DNA of 64,000 bases from JACVRW01 sp963757815 (GCA_963757815.1 CAVWSN010000037.1:124001-188000); one strand, 5' to 3'. Shown: positions 17,050 through 27,362, counted from the stretch's first letter. Notes: generated by a model from the letters alone, not told the origin. Numbers and translations are program-made.

Positions 17050-19872
17050 TTAGCGCCTGCGGGCGGCGCGCCTGGACGCCTGGCCGCGAACCCGCTCGCA
17101 GCGCTCCAGGCGATCCCTACGGTCCGCGATCACGACGTCGTCGCCGCGACCACAGTCGATCCGGTCGCGCTTGCCGTCCTCGGCGTCGATGCGATCGTCG
17201 CCGTTGCCGCCGAACACGCGGTCCCGGCCGCCGGTGGCATCGATGCGGTCGTCGCCGCGGTCGCCGTCGAGGCGGTCATCGCCGCCGTCGCCGGACATCC
17301 GGTCGCCGCCGCGTCCGCCGTCGATGCGGTCGTCGCCGCCGTTGCCCTCCGCGACGTCGTTGCCCGATCCTCCGTCGACCTCGTCCTCACGGGCGCCGCC
17401 GGACATCCGGTCCCGGCCGCCTTCGCCCTCGAGGCAGTCCTCGCCGCCACGGCCGAACATGCGGTCGTCGCCACGGCGGCCGACGATCAGGTCGCCGGCG
17501 GAAGTGCCGTTGAGCACGTCGTCGTCGCGCGTGCCCACGATCGGGTTGGCGCAGGCCTCGTCAGCGCCGCCACCCACCGTGATGCTGGCGGTCGCGGTGT
17601 TGCTGTTGGCCGCGCCGTCGCTGGCACGGAACGTGAACGAGTCGGTGCCCCTGAAACCGGCTCTCGGCGTGTACGTCACGCTGCCCTGGCTCTGGTTGAT
17701 CGCACCGAGTGTGCCGTTGGCGGGCCCGGACACGATCGAGAGCGTGAGCGTGTTGTTGTTCGCGTCGGTGCAGGTCAGCGGCACCGTGACCGGCGTTCCC
17801 CTCGGCGTCGAGACCGAGACGTCGTCGCACTCGGGCGCAGCCGCCGCACCGGGGCCGGTGTAGCGGAAGATGTAGAGCCCGAAATCACGGTCGGAGGCTC
17901 CGACCAGGCGCTCCCCCTCGGGCGTCGTGAACTGCTCGACGCCCCAGAAGTTGTTGCCGCCCTGGTCGATGAACTTGCCGACCTGCTCGATGCCGTTGGG
18001 TCCGAACGACACGACCCGGAAACCGCCGGCGTAGTAGGACGAGTACGCGAGCCGCTCGGTCGGATCGGGTGCCCACTCGTGGATCGAGAGGTCACCGAAG
18101 CCGAACGCGAAGCGCTCGTCGAGCGCCTCCTCGATCGCGAACGAGTCGACGCGGCGCAGCTTGCCCGAGCCGTTCTCGTACAGGTGGGCATAGCCCCAGC
18201 CGTCGAAGACCGAGGTGGCCTCCACGTCCTCGCCGAGGGCGCCGATCGCCGGCTCGCCCGTGGCGGGCACCGGCAACTGGAACTGCGGCGGCTCGGCGCG
18301 GAGGATGTGGTGGAACGCCTCGTGCGTCGTGCACATCGTGACGATCACCGCGCCCGGCGGGAAGCCGCCCGAGCCGCAGAACGCCTCGTCGAGATCCGCG
18401 CTGCCCAGATGCCGGTTGACCAGCAGCACCGCGTCGTAGCCGGCCTCGGCTGCGTTGGCAGCCTTTTCGCCCGGGAAGCAAGCCTCCTCCGGGTTCTGGG
18501 GATCGCCGGTGGGCCCACGCTGGAGCACCACGATCGCCTCCTCGCCCGTCTGCAGGGGTCGCAGGTTGGCGCTGGCACGCGGCGGGATCGGCGTCGACGC
18601 GTCGCAGCCGTAGCCGCCGTAGACGGTCGGGCCGTTCATCGTCAGGTCCGGCAGCGCGGCCGGAGAGGCCCCGCCGGGGACCACCTGCGACGGGTACACG
18701 TCAGCGAACGGTCCCGTGGTGATCGAGAACTCGTCCGCCCGGTACGGCGAGAAGTCCTCGTCGGCCGCGAGCAGGTACGCGTTGTCGGCGCTGAAGTCGA
18801 CCTGGTGGGCGTTGCCCTCCGGGGGCTCGATGCCCGGCACGAGCGGGTCTGGGCCGTCGAAGCTGGTGTCGCCGATATAGACCGGGTTGGCCGGGTCGGT
18901 GACGTCGAGCTTGACGTAGCCGGCGTCCCAGTAGGACAGCAGCATCGTCGGCCGGCCGCCGATCGTCTTGATCACGTCGTCGTGGTTGAGGACCAGGTTG
19001 CCGTTGGCGAGGTTGTCGGTGATCTGCGGGAACTTCTCGAGCAGGTCGAACTCCGCCACCGGCACCGGCGCGCGCGGGTTCGTGATGTCGAAGATGTCCA
19101 CGTCGTGGAACTCGAAGTTGTCCACGCCGACGATGAACACCCGGCCGCCGTGTGCCCACATGCGGATGTTGTGGTAGTGGTTGGCCGTGTCGGTGCTCCC
19201 GGTGAGCGTGCCCTCGACGGGCTCGCCGTCGCCGAAGCCCTGGATGAGGATCTGCGGGTTGCGCGGATCGCTCACGTCATAGAGGTCGAAGCCGCCGGGA
19301 TCGGCATCGGTGCAGCCCTCGTTGTTGACCGCGAGCACGTCGCCCGTGAAGGCCGGCGTGTCGATGCTGAACACCTGCGCGCCCTCGCCGTGGAAGGCGC
19401 CCGGCCGCGCCGGGATGAAGCCGACCTCGCGCGGGTTGGACGGGTCGCGGATGTCGACCACGTAGACGCCGCCCTTCGTGCACGTGGGCTCGGCCCACGA
19501 GTTCAGGTAGGCGAAGCCTTCGTGCACGGTCAGGTCGGCGATCTGCTCCGGCACGATCTGGCCGAACTGCCTTGTGGGCTCGAGCTTGCCGACCAGGTCG
19601 ACGTTCTCGCGCGCGGACGGCAGGTGGCCGACCGGACTGCCGTGTTGCTTGCTGATGTCGAGCGCGGCGGCGAATCCGCTGCCATCCGGCAACAGCCTGC
19701 GCGCCGACGACGACGAGAACACGTTGTGTCCCGGCACCGCTGCATCGGCCGTGGCCGATCGTTGCGACGACGGGTTGGGCTGGGCGGATGCGATGCCCGC
19801 CGCCAGGACGAGCAGCAAAGACGCGGCGACGAAGGTCGCAATCCGCGTCAGGAGCGTGGATGCACGCACCAC
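17050..19872 (-). CDS. Secreted LVIVD-repeat / PA-like / Ig-like / RTX calcium-binding protein
   Basis: 940 aa. The start is GTG 19872 (GAGAGG upstream) because a signal peptide follows (LLTRIATFVAASLLLVLAAG, IASAQ). Residues ~70-450 hold LVIVD-type beta-propeller repeats such as VYVVDIRDPSNPREVGFIPA and VDIFDITNPRAPVPVAEFDL. A PA-like segment carries AVLLVNRHLGSADLDEAFCG. An Ig/cadherin-like domain (SVTYTPRAGFRGTDSFTFRA) precedes about 120 residues of RTX-like GGxGxD repeats. It is exported and probably needs calcium to fold. No Type I secretion genes are seen nearby. Confidence 0.85.
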   Translation of the reverse strand: MVRASTLLTRIATFVAASLLLVLAAGIASAQPNPSSQRSATADAAVPGHNVFSSSSARRLLPDGSGFAAALDISKQHGSPVGHLPSARENVDLVGKLEPTRQFGQIVPEQIADLTVHEGFAYLNSWAEPTCTKGGVYVVDIRDPSNPREVGFIPARPGAFHGEGAQVFSIDTPAFTGDVLAVNNEGCTDADPGGFDLYDVSDPRNPQILIQGFGDGEPVEGTLTGSTDTANHYHNIRMWAHGGRVFIVGVDNFEFHDVDIFDITNPRAPVPVAEFDLLEKFPQITDNLANGNLVLNHDDVIKTIGGRPTMLLSYWDAGYVKLDVTDPANPVYIGDTSFDGPDPLVPGIEPPEGNAHQVDFSADNAYLLAADEDFSPYRADEFSITTGPFADVYPSQVVPGGASPAALPDLTMNGPTVYGGYGCDASTPIPPRASANLRPLQTGEEAIVVLQRGPTGDPQNPEEACFPGEKAANAAEAGYDAVLLVNRHLGSADLDEAFCGSGGFPPGAVIVTMCTTHEAFHHILRAEPPQFQLPVPATGEPAIGALGEDVEATSVFDGWGYAHLYENGSGKLRRVDSFAIEEALDERFAFGFGDLSIHEWAPDPTERLAYSSYYAGGFRVVSFGPNGIEQVGKFIDQGGNNFWGVEQFTTPEGERLVGASDRDFGLYIFRYTGPGAAAAPECDDVSVSTPRGTPVTVPLTCTDANNNTLTLSIVSGPANGTLGAINQSQGSVTYTPRAGFRGTDSFTFRASDGAANSNTATASITVGGGADEACANPIVGTRDDDVLNGTSAGDLIVGRRGDDRMFGRGGEDCLEGEGGRDRMSGGAREDEVDGGSGNDVAEGNGGDDRIDGGRGGDRMSGDGGDDRLDGDRGDDRIDATGGRDRVFGGNGDDRIDAEDGKRDRIDCGRGDDVVIADRRDRLERCERVRGQASRRAARRR

Positions 19873-19996
19873 GGAACCTCTCTTCCCTCCGTGTGGCCCG
19901 TCGGCCCAGGCCGACCGGGATCCTCCCCAAGTCCGGACGGCTCCCCTCCTGCGGCCTGCCGGCGGCTCAATTGGGGACATCCAATCACAATTTGGG

Positions 19997-20872
19997 GTGT
20001 GGCGGCACCGCAGAAGCCGCCAACCTTCCCCCGCTACGCTTGGGCGCATACCCCGGCTCGCGTTGGCCCTCTTCGTTATCGGAATCGCGGCGTTGCTCGG
20101 CGCGATAGCGCTGGTCGCCGTAGCCGGGCTCGGCGATGGCGAGGAGGCGGCCGTCGGCGGCTCGCGCAGCGACGGCGGCACGCGCCACTTCGTCGCTGAG
20201 GGGAGCGGTCCGCGGGCGGAGCCGCTCCGGTCGGAGTCGCTGCCCTCGGAGCCTCCCGCGACGGAGCCGCGGACGCTCCCCTGCCACACAATCGCCTCCG
20301 TGGGGCGCCCGGTAATGCTCTACCGCAAGCCCGGGGGCAGCCCGCTGATCAAGGTGCGGGCACGCACGGAGTGGAGATCGCCGCGCGTCTTCGGGGTCGC
20401 GCGTCGGAAGGGAGAATGGCTCGGCGTGCAGGCGGCAGAGCTCCCCAACGGCAAGCTCGGCTGGCTCCCCGCGCGCGCGGCGCGGCTCGACTGCACGACC
20501 TGGTCGTTGCATGCCGACCTATCCAGGCGCAAGCTGCTCGTTCGTCGCGAGGGCCGCACCGTTCGCGAGCTGGCGGTGGCGGTCGGGCGCCCAGGAAACG
20601 ACACGCCCATGGGCCGCTTCTCTGTCACCGACAAGCTGCGCGTGACCGATCCGGCATCCCCCTACGGCTGTTGCGTGCTGGCGCTGAGCGGCCACCAGGC
20701 AAACCTTCCAGCAGGCTGGACCGGCGGGGACCGGCTGGCGGTTCACGCCACGCAGGACCTCGCCAGCATCGGTCAGGCCGCGAGCCTCGGCTGCCTGCGC
20801 GCCGGCCCGCGCCAGGCGCGCTGGCTGATCGAGACGATCCCCCTCGGCGCCCCGGTCTTCGTACGCTCCTAA
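19997..20872 (+). CDS. L,D-transpeptidase (YkuD) with membrane anchor and SH3-like domain
   Basis: About 291 aa if started at GTG 19997 (basic WRHRRSRQPS then helix LALALFVIGIAALLGAIALV); the start is uncertain and a TTG at 20063 is possible. A Thr/Pro-rich linker leads to an SH3-like segment (VMLYRKPGGSPLIKV, ELPNGKLGWLP) and then the YkuD domain with PMGRFSVTDKLRV and the catalytic stretch HATQDLASIGQ...SLGCLR (His, Ser, Cys, Arg). It makes 3-3 peptidoglycan crosslinks or attaches proteins outside the membrane. It is 31 bp before an ECF sigma gene. Confidence 0.85.
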   Translation: MWRHRRSRQPSPATLGRIPRLALALFVIGIAALLGAIALVAVAGLGDGEEAAVGGSRSDGGTRHFVAEGSGPRAEPLRSESLPSEPPATEPRTLPCHTIASVGRPVMLYRKPGGSPLIKVRARTEWRSPRVFGVARRKGEWLGVQAAELPNGKLGWLPARAARLDCTTWSLHADLSRRKLLVRREGRTVRELAVAVGRPGNDTPMGRFSVTDKLRVTDPASPYGCCVLALSGHQANLPAGWTGGDRLAVHATQDLASIGQAASLGCLRAGPRQARWLIETIPLGAPVFVRS

Positions 20873-20902
20873 CCTCACGGCAGGAGGACCCGTGACGTTC
20901 AA

Positions 20903-21394
20903 GTGAGTGTGAAGCTGCCGCCCTTTCAGGTCCTTCTGGACGAGCACCGGGTCGACCTCTACCGCTACCTCGTGGCGACCGCAGGGCCCGTCGAGGCGGA
21001 CGACGTCTACCAGGAGACCTGGATCGCGGCGCTGCGCGCGTACCCGCGGTTGCGCCGCCCGGACAACCTCCGTGCCTGGCTGTTCCGGATCGCCCAGAAC
21101 AAGGCGATCGACGCACACCGGGCGCGCGGGCGGCGAGCGCTTCCCGTGGCCGACCCGCCGGAGCCGGCGGGCGCCAAGTCACCGCGCGCGCCCACAAGCT
21201 CGCTGGACGGCGAGCCGGAGCTCTGGGAACGGGTGCGGGAACTGCCGCCGAAGCAGCGGACGGCGGTCTTCTGCCGAACCGTGCTCGGCATGCCCTACGG
21301 GGAGCTCGCCGTGTTGCTTGATTCCTCGGAGGACGCGGCGCGACGCAACGTTCACGAAGGACTGACGAGATTGAGACGGGAGTGGAAGTCATGA
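20903..21394 (+). CDS. ECF sigma factor
   Basis: 163 aa from GTG 20903. Region 2 is FQVLLDEHRVDLYRYLVATA and VEADDVYQETWIAALRAYPR, and region 4 reads LPPKQRTAVFCRTVLGMPYG and EDAARRNVHEGLTRLRREW. It overlaps the following methyltransferase gene by 4 bp (ATGA), which implies co-translation. No separate anti-sigma gene is adjacent. Control of its own operon in response to alkylation damage is a reasonable guess, not shown. Confidence 0.85.
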   Translation: MSVKLPPFQVLLDEHRVDLYRYLVATAGPVEADDVYQETWIAALRAYPRLRRPDNLRAWLFRIAQNKAIDAHRARGRRALPVADPPEPAGAKSPRAPTSSLDGEPELWERVRELPPKQRTAVFCRTVLGMPYGELAVLLDSSEDAARRNVHEGLTRLRREWKS

Positions 21395-21990
21395 ACAACA
21401 TCGAGACGACACTGCGCCGCGCGGCGGAGCGGCTGCCCAGCACCGCCCCGGAGCTGAGCGGGCGAGCGGAAGCGGAGGGGCTTGTCGACGTGGCCTACAC
21501 GACGGTCGACTCGCCGCTCGGGCCGTTGCTCGTGGCGGCCTCGCCGAAGGGGCTCGTGCGCGTGTCCTACACCGACTCCCTCGGGCCCGACCCGGTGATC
21601 GAGGAGCTGGCCGAGCGCATCTCGCCGCGGGTGCTCGAGGCGCCCGCCCGGCTCGACCCCGTCCGGCGCGAGCTCGACGAGTACTTCGCCGGCCGCCGCA
21701 CCGAGTTCGCAACCCCGATCGACTGGTCCCACCTGGCCGGCTTCACGCGCAAGGTGCTGCGTGCGACGGCGCGCATCGGCTTCGGCGAGACGAGCACCTA
21801 CGCCGGCGTCGCCTCCCGGGCGGGCAGCCCGCGAGCGATGCGAGCGGCGGGCAACGCGCTCGGGGCGAACCCGATGCCCGTGATCGTGCCCTGCCACCGC
21901 GTGCTCCGCACGGGCGGCGCCCTGGGCGGCTACACCGGCGGCATCGAGCGCAAGGAGTACCTGCTGCGCCTGGAGGGAGTGCTCGGATAG
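21391..21990 (+). CDS. ogt: Methylated-DNA-[protein]-cysteine S-methyltransferase
   Basis: 199 aa. The C-terminal DNA-binding domain contains TRKVLRATARIGFGETSTYA, AGNALGANPMPVIVPCHRVL (active-site PCHR) and GGYTGGIERKEYLLRLE. It removes alkyl groups from O6-alkylguanine by suicide transfer to the cysteine. The first ~35 residues (MNNIETTLRRAAERLPSTAP) are not part of the usual Ogt N-domain and could be a vestigial anti-sigma-like segment for the co-translated ECF sigma factor. Confidence 0.92.
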   Translation: MNNIETTLRRAAERLPSTAPELSGRAEAEGLVDVAYTTVDSPLGPLLVAASPKGLVRVSYTDSLGPDPVIEELAERISPRVLEAPARLDPVRRELDEYFAGRRTEFATPIDWSHLAGFTRKVLRATARIGFGETSTYAGVASRAGSPRAMRAAGNALGANPMPVIVPCHRVLRTGGALGGYTGGIERKEYLLRLEGVLG

Positions 21991-22006
21991 CCCGGCTTCC
22001 CGAGAC

Positions 22007-22396
22007 CTACCGGAGCGACCCCAACTGAGTCACGGTCGGACGTGGGGTGCCACGGGCGCCGGCGTTCCTTGCGCGCGGGTGAGACCGCCGACGGTGGGCG
22101 ATCCGACGGCGCGCGCCGGGCCGCGCCGCTGCCCGTGTCGAGAGGTGCTCGCGCAGCGCCGCTGCTGCGACGCGGAGCTCAATTAGGTTGGCCGGCGAGG
22201 GGTGTGGCCGGAAGGGATCGACGAGTGTCGGCCCGCCCGCGACTGGCGCTGCCGCCACGATCTCGCCGTCCACCTCGGCGACCAGAACGCGTCCTGCCGG
22301 CGCCCGAGCGCCGTCGTGCCCCGCCAGCCCACGCAGGGCGTCCGCGTCGGCAGCCCCGGCATCGCGGATCGTAATGACATTGGAATCGGTGGTCAT
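22007..22396 (-). CDS. Short GNAT-like/hypothetical protein
   Basis: 129 aa. The first ~75 residues (NVITIRDAGAADADALRGLA, RVLVAEVDGEIVAAAPVAGG, DPFRPHPSPANLIELR) resemble a small N-acetyltransferase-like protein frequent in actinobacteria, which normally stops soon after LRAAQLR. Here the reading continues in Arg-rich sequence, so a late frameshift is likely. No acetyl-CoA site can be shown. Confidence 0.5.
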   Translation of the reverse strand: MTTDSNVITIRDAGAADADALRGLAGHDGARAPAGRVLVAEVDGEIVAAAPVAGGPTLVDPFRPHPSPANLIELRVAAAALREHLSTRAAARPGARRRIAHRRRSHPRARNAGARGTPRPTVTQLGSLR

Positions 22397-22614
22397 CTGA
22401 GTTGCTCCCTAGGTCCATTGGCGTTGCAGGACGATCATCGCCCGCGCCATGCGGCCGGCCAATGGCCCTGGAACCCGAGCTGGGCGGGTGCTAGTACCCC
22501 TGTGCTTGTGGGCGGTCAGGCGCGCTCGCCGCCGCGTCCGCCATGGCACTGCCTCGCGCGAGCATGGCCAGCGCCAGAACCGGACCGACGGCTCTGGCGC
22601 TGGCGTCGCTCAGC

Positions 22615-24349
22615 TCAGGAAGCGGCCGCCGCGCGGGCGAGCCGGTCCAGGTCGGCGTGGGGAAGCGTGCGCTTCTTGCCGTCGACTTTGAGCACGGTCT
22701 TGCCCTTGACAATGCGAGCGTGGGCCTTCAGCCAGCCCGTCCCGGCGACCCTCGCCGAGCGCACGCTGTCGGCGACGACAGCCTGGATGACGACATTGTC
22801 GTCGGCTCCGCCGTCGAGCGTGTCGGTGCCCGGCCCGCCGATCAGCACATCGTCGCCGGCGCCGCCGAGCAGCACGTCGTTGCCGTCGCCGCCGATCAGG
22901 ACGTCGTCGCCGTTGCCGCCGTTCAGGGTGAGCAGCGCCGAGGTGGCGGCCAGCCCGGAGGCGTCGACCACGTCGTCGCCGCCCAGCGCGTTGACGGTCA
23001 CGCGGTCGCTGCCGGCGATCGCGCCGGACACCGAGACCAGGGCCGGGAGACCGCTGACCTGTGCGTTCGGCCCGGCGCCGGTGACCGTCACGGCGTCGTC
23101 ATCGTTGGTGGCGTTGACGGTGACGTTGTCGGCCGCGGCGTCGTTGCCGCCGCCGGTCGCGGCGAGGTCGCCCGCCACGGTGGTGACGTCGGTGCCGGAC
23201 AGGTCGTTGACAACGAGGTTGTCGGTGCCGCCGAACGTGTTGGCGGTGATCGACTCGACGTCGTTGAGGTCCATCGTGATCGCGGCGAGGTCACGGGTGA
23301 ACAGCACCCGCGCGCCGTTGGCGGAGGCGGCCATGTTCTCGTTGCCGTTGCTGCCGTTGAAGAGCATGTTGTCCGTGCCGTCCTGGCCTTCGACGACGTC
23401 GCTGCCATCGCCGGGATCCCACTGGAAGGCGTCGCGCCCGCGCCGAGGAAGGCAACGTCGTTGCCCTGCTGGCCGTCGACGAAGTCGTTGCCGTCGCCAC
23501 CGAGCAGGAGATCGATCCCGTTGCTGCCAAGCAGCGTGTCGTCGCCCGCCCCGCCGTCGACCGTGATGCCGATGAGCGCGGCGAGATTCCCAGTCGCGGA
23601 GAAGCTGTCGTCGCCGCCGTTGGCGTTGAGGACGAGGTTCTCGGAAGTGCCGATGTCGATCGCGAACGGCGCCGGGTTGAGGCGGTCGAACCGCACGCGC
23701 GTGCCATTGGCGGTGGCGGCGAACTGCTCGCCGCCGCCGCCGCCGTTGACCTCGACCGTGTCGGTGCCGCCGCCGCCCTCGTTGAGGTCGGTGTCGTCGC
23801 CGGGGTTCCAGATCATGCGGTCGCCGCCGCCCTGGCCGAACACCTGATCGTCGGCGTCGCCGCCGGTCAGCGTGTCGCTGTTGTTGCCGCCGAACAGCAG
23901 GTCGAAGCCGCCGCCGCCGAGCAGCGTGTCATTGCCACTTTGACCGGCGAGCTGGTCGTTGCCGGCGCCGCCGGTGAGGATGTCGTTCCCGGCGCCGCCG
24001 GTCAGCAGGGCCGCCGGCAGCGCGCCGTTGGCCTGGTTGAGCGTGATCGTGTCCCGACCGCGGAGACCGTTGACGCGGACCTGCGCTGTGTTGGCGACCG
24101 TCGGCGTGCCACCGGAGACCGGGACCGCGCCGCCGTTCACCAGGATCTTCCCGCGGCGTCGCGGCTGATCTCGATCGTGTTGTCGAGGCTGTCGCCCCTT
24201 ACCGTCAGCACGCCCGCGCTGAACGTGCCGGTGGTTGCCGCGCTCGCCGGCATCGCCGTACCGGCAACTACACCGGCAGCGAGCACGGTGCCCGCAAGCA
24301 GCCGGCGGGCCGCTCGTCGCCAGTCGGTGTTCCGTCTTGCATTTGCCAT
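22615..24349 (-). CDS. Secreted RTX-type calcium-binding protein (two frameshifts)
   Basis: The ATG at 24349 gives MANARRNTDWRRAARRLLAG and a signal peptide ending MPASAATTG. After a shift near 24145 come RTX nonapeptides (GGAGNDILTGGAGNDQLAGQ, GGGGFDLLFGGNNSDTLTGG), then spacer modules of about 150 residues. A second shift near 23420 leads into LVVNDLSGTDVTTVAGDLAA, NGGNGDDVLIGGDGNDVLLG and a basic C-terminus. About 575 aa in all. Its architecture recalls surface or secreted Ca-binding proteins of soil actinobacteria. It is not closely related to the LVIVD/RTX protein. Confidence 0.78.
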
Positions 24350-24689
24350 CGTCAACGCCCCTTTGTCTCCGAGATTCCGCCTTCCCCCCTTCAGATGAAC
24401 CCCGCGGCGCGACGATTCCCAAGCCGATCCGTGAGATACGTCACAGCGACAACGCGAGCCACGACCCTGCCCCCGCGACGAGGCGACCGGGACCGCGGTG
24501 TCCTCCACCTGCCGCTGCCAGGGCTGCGGCAGCAAGCGCGTGACGCCGTCATGACGAGCGGCCGAATCGCCGCCGCTATTGATCCGCTCGTCGCGGATTG
24601 TGTGACTGGCCTACCGGGCGGCAGTCCGAGCCGGCCAGGACATGCCGCGCCGTTCCGCGAGTCCGGTGAAGCCCGCCGTCGTCCGTCAT

Positions 24690-25655
24690 TCCCGGCCGGC
24701 GTGCGCGGCTGTTCGAATTCCGTCAGCGACGGCTCGTCCGGCGCAGACAGGCTTAGCACGGTGCCGGCCACCGCAGGAGACGCGTCGATCTTCGCTTCCA
24801 GCGCGCGGAGCGGGACGGCGACGTTCGATCGGTGTCGTCGCCGGTCAGGTCGACGTCTCCGATGACCGAGACGAGGCGCGGGCCGACGAACTCGAGACGT
24901 AGGTAGGTCACGCGCGCGACCTCGGGCTCGGCGAGCAGCGCTCGGATTGCGGCCGCGCGGAGTCGGGGATCGGCCTCTTCCCCGATCAGGGACTCGCGAT
25001 TCCGGTCGACGAGAAACGTCGCGACCGCCGCGAGCAGAACGCCGACGAGAATCGATCCGACGGCATCGGGGGTCGAAGAGCCCGTCAGCTGGTGGGCGCC
25101 CAGTCCGACGGCTGCGATGGCCAGGCCGGTAAGCACAGCGGAGTCCTCCGCGAATACGGCCCGAAGCGTCGGGTCGCTGGTGGCGATGACCGCGCCGATG
25201 AGATCGCGCTGCATCGACTCAGCGTTGGCCGAGCTTGCCGGACAGAGCGCGAGAACGAGATACCTCGAGCAAGAAGGAGACCGCGAGCACGACATAGCCC
25301 ACGACGTAGTCCGTCGCCGACGCGGGATGCAAGAGCTCCTGCACGCTGTGCGTCACGGAGACGGCGCCGCCGGCCAGAACAAGCCAAGTGCTGCGAGCAG
25401 CGACCACACGTAGGCCTCCCGGCCGTAGCCGAGCGGATGCGCGCGGTCAGGCGGTCGGCGCGACCGACGGTAAGCGATCAGCAGGAATACTTCGTTGCCT
25501 GTATCCGCCCAGGAGTGCGCCGCTCAGCCAGGATCGACGCTGACCCGGTTACCACCGCTGCGACCGACTTCGCGACAGCGACGAGGAAGTTGGCGGCGAA
25601 GGCGACGAGAACCGTCGTGAGGCTCGCGGAACCAGCGGCGACGCGCTGCGCCAGA
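24690..25655 (-). pseudogene. Cation diffusion facilitator (CDF) transporter, multiply frameshifted
   Basis: Pieces in different frames give a CDF protein in order: VLVAFAANFLVAVAKSVAAV, then AHSWADTGNEVFLLIAYRRS (the family metal-site helix; HxxxD normally), HPLGYGREAYVWSLLAALGL, VQELLHPASATDYVVGYVVL, SMQRDLIGAVIATSDPTLRA, SSTPDAVGSILVGVLLAAVA and the C-terminal domain YLRLEFVGPRLVSVIGDVDL with the end LSLSAPDEPSLTE. Three or more frame changes are needed and no clear start remains. It would have exported Zn2+ or a similar ion. Boundaries are approximate. Confidence 0.7.
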
Positions 25656-25959
25656 GTGGGCTAAGAAACGGCTCTGACTTCACAGGAGCATCGCGGTCAG
25701 ACCTCGAGCTCCACGATGAACACCGGATGGTCATCTTCATCACGCCGGATCAGGCCACGCGGGCTGATGCGTAAGGAACACGCGTCACGATCTGGCCGGA
25801 GCAGCCTGTCGCCTGGCAGCCAACGAGGACGGCGAGCTGGTCGAGGGCTACGACGCACCGAGCCGCTTTCCGGCGTGTAGGCGATCGGTGCGGATCGCGC
25901 GCGCCCAGCGAGACGTCATGCGGCGGCCGTGCCCTCAGTTGCGCGCGAGCCGGGCCGCT

Positions 25960-26530
25960 TCGTTCGGACCGCCCCGCGAGGGCAGCGGCGATCGAGGCCG
26001 TCCTGGCCGAGTACCCAGACCGGAGAGAGCGCCGCCAACCTCCAAGATCGACCCTCGGCCAAGCGCCAGGTCTACGGCATGAAGCCGACGTCGGGATCGG
26101 CCGCGACCACGTCCTTGGCGAAGGCGTCCTCGCGGTAGGAACACGGCGGCGCCGCGCGCCGCCGCCGCAGCAGAGAGTCGGCGCCCAGCATGTTGAATGT
26201 CTTGACCAGCGCGCGCCAGGCATACGCTTCTGGTTGGTCTCGGCGACGGTCTTCGGAAGCTGCTCCACGCCGCCCTCCGGCTCGCGGGTCACGAACTGGT
26301 TGGTGGTATCGATCACGTCTGCCCGCCAGCGAGCCGGTCTGGGCGAGCAGCTCGTCGACGACGGACCACGGCACGGAGAAGAAGACGACCTCCGAACTCG
26401 ACGCCTCACGCGGCGAGCCGCTCGCGCGAACGTATCGACGGCGAGCTGCTCAAGCTGGACCGACTGGCGCAACCGCTGAAGAACAAAGAGCCCGGCGCGG
26501 GCGACAGCTTTCCCGCGTTCCGCCGATCGC
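25960..26530 (-). pseudogene. NADPH-dependent F420 reductase-like gene, decayed
   Basis: Fragments in several frames match the F420:NADP oxidoreductase pattern: VFFSVPWSVVDELLAQTGSL, DVIDTTNQFVTREPEGGVEQ, LPKTVAETNQKRMPGAR, LVKTFNMLGADSLL and EDAFAKDVVAADPDVGFMP followed by VDLGGW. The N-terminal dinucleotide motif is not readable. Four or more shifts make this the most damaged gene in the window, so true decay is more likely than error. Boundaries are approximate. Confidence 0.6.
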
Positions 26531-26547
26531 CCGGCGCAAACGAGATC

Positions 26548-26805
26548 TCATCGTGCGCTCCTCAGCATGTCCAGTCCACTCATCGTGTCGTACATGCGCG
26601 GCCTCCCGTACGTGTTGGTTCGGTGCCTGCGTAGAACTTCTCGAGCTTTCGCCTGCTCGGCGGAAAGGCGCGAGCCCGTGGTGTGACGCTGAGTCAGCTC
26701 TCGAATTCGGTCAGGCGGCCGGGGTGTCTCTTTCATGCCGTCGAGAGTGGCGGCGTCTAATGGGCGGCCCAGTAGGCCCAGGCGATTACCCGATAGTCGT
26801 TCCAT
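26548..26805 (-). CDS. Hypothetical protein
   Basis: 85-aa frame starting MERLSGNRLGLLGRPLDAAT and ending YDTMSGLDMLRSAR. No family is recognised. The middle (RIRELTQRHTTGSRLSAEQA) has a plausible amphipathic helix. It sits between the decayed reductase gene and the tRNA pair and may itself be a fragment. Confidence 0.3.
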   Translation of the reverse strand: MERLSGNRLGLLGRPLDAATLDGMKETPRPPDRIRELTQRHTTGSRLSAEQAKAREVLRRHRTNTYGRPRMYDTMSGLDMLRSAR

Positions 26806-27273
26806 GACGGTGGAGCAGGAGGAGGACCGAGCCGTAGACTGGTCTGAGCGAAGCGAGCGGCGCACGCGAGACGGTCGCGAGGGAGCATCGGGCAGAGTTA
26901 CTGCGCGCGCGAGCTCGGACCGTCGCGCTGGGTGGAGCGGGCACATGGGGTCGGGTTGAGTGGCACATGGGCCTGTCCGGGCTGGCGCGTGGGGGGTCGG
27001 GCCGACTTGTGGGCGTGTCTTGGGCCTGCTCGTGTGGGGCGCCGGGGCGGGTGTTTCGCGCGCGAGGATGTCGCGGGCTCGAGGAGCTGCTCCACGTGCA
27101 AGTGAGGGCGCACGTCAGGGTCGGCGGGGGTGGCTCGGGTGGGTGCGCGGGGCTGCGCTCGGTGCCGTCTTTCCAATTCTCTTTCCAACCGGGCCTTGGC
27201 GGCGGTGGGGGCTGGTGGGCGGCTGGCCGGCGGGGGGGGGGCGATCCCGCTTGTGGAGCGGAGTGGGGGGGAA
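26806..27273. other. Stretch without a confident gene
   Basis: Very G-rich on the plus strand towards its right end (a G9 run near 27232-27240 and several G5-G6 runs). Open frames here look like GC-skew artefacts. The tRNA-Ser(GCT) gene begins at its right edge. Confidence 0.4.
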
Positions 27274-27362
27274 CGGAGAGGGAGGGATTCGAACCCTCGA
27301 TGGAGGTTTCCCCCCATACTCGCTTAGCAGGCGAGTGCCTTCAGCCACTCGGCCACCTCTCC
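27274..27362 (-). tRNA. tRNA-Ser(GCT)
   Basis: 89-nt class II tRNA on the minus strand. Acceptor GGAGAGG/CCTCTCC, anticodon stem-loop ACTCGC-CTGCTAA-GCGAGT, long variable arm, T loop TTCGAAT, discriminator G, no CCA. Confidence 0.95.

Noticed and set aside
17150..17520. Tandem DNA repeat in the LVIVD/RTX gene
   Set aside because: Periodicity follows the RTX nonapeptides of the protein.
18079..20199. 706-codon plus-strand open frame
   Set aside because: Antisense shadow of the LVIVD/RTX gene; composition is Arg/Ala/Val without domains.
19873..20289. N-terminal extension of the LVIVD/RTX gene to 20289
   Set aside because: The extension lacks similarity, and a signal peptide and ribosome site place the start at 19872.
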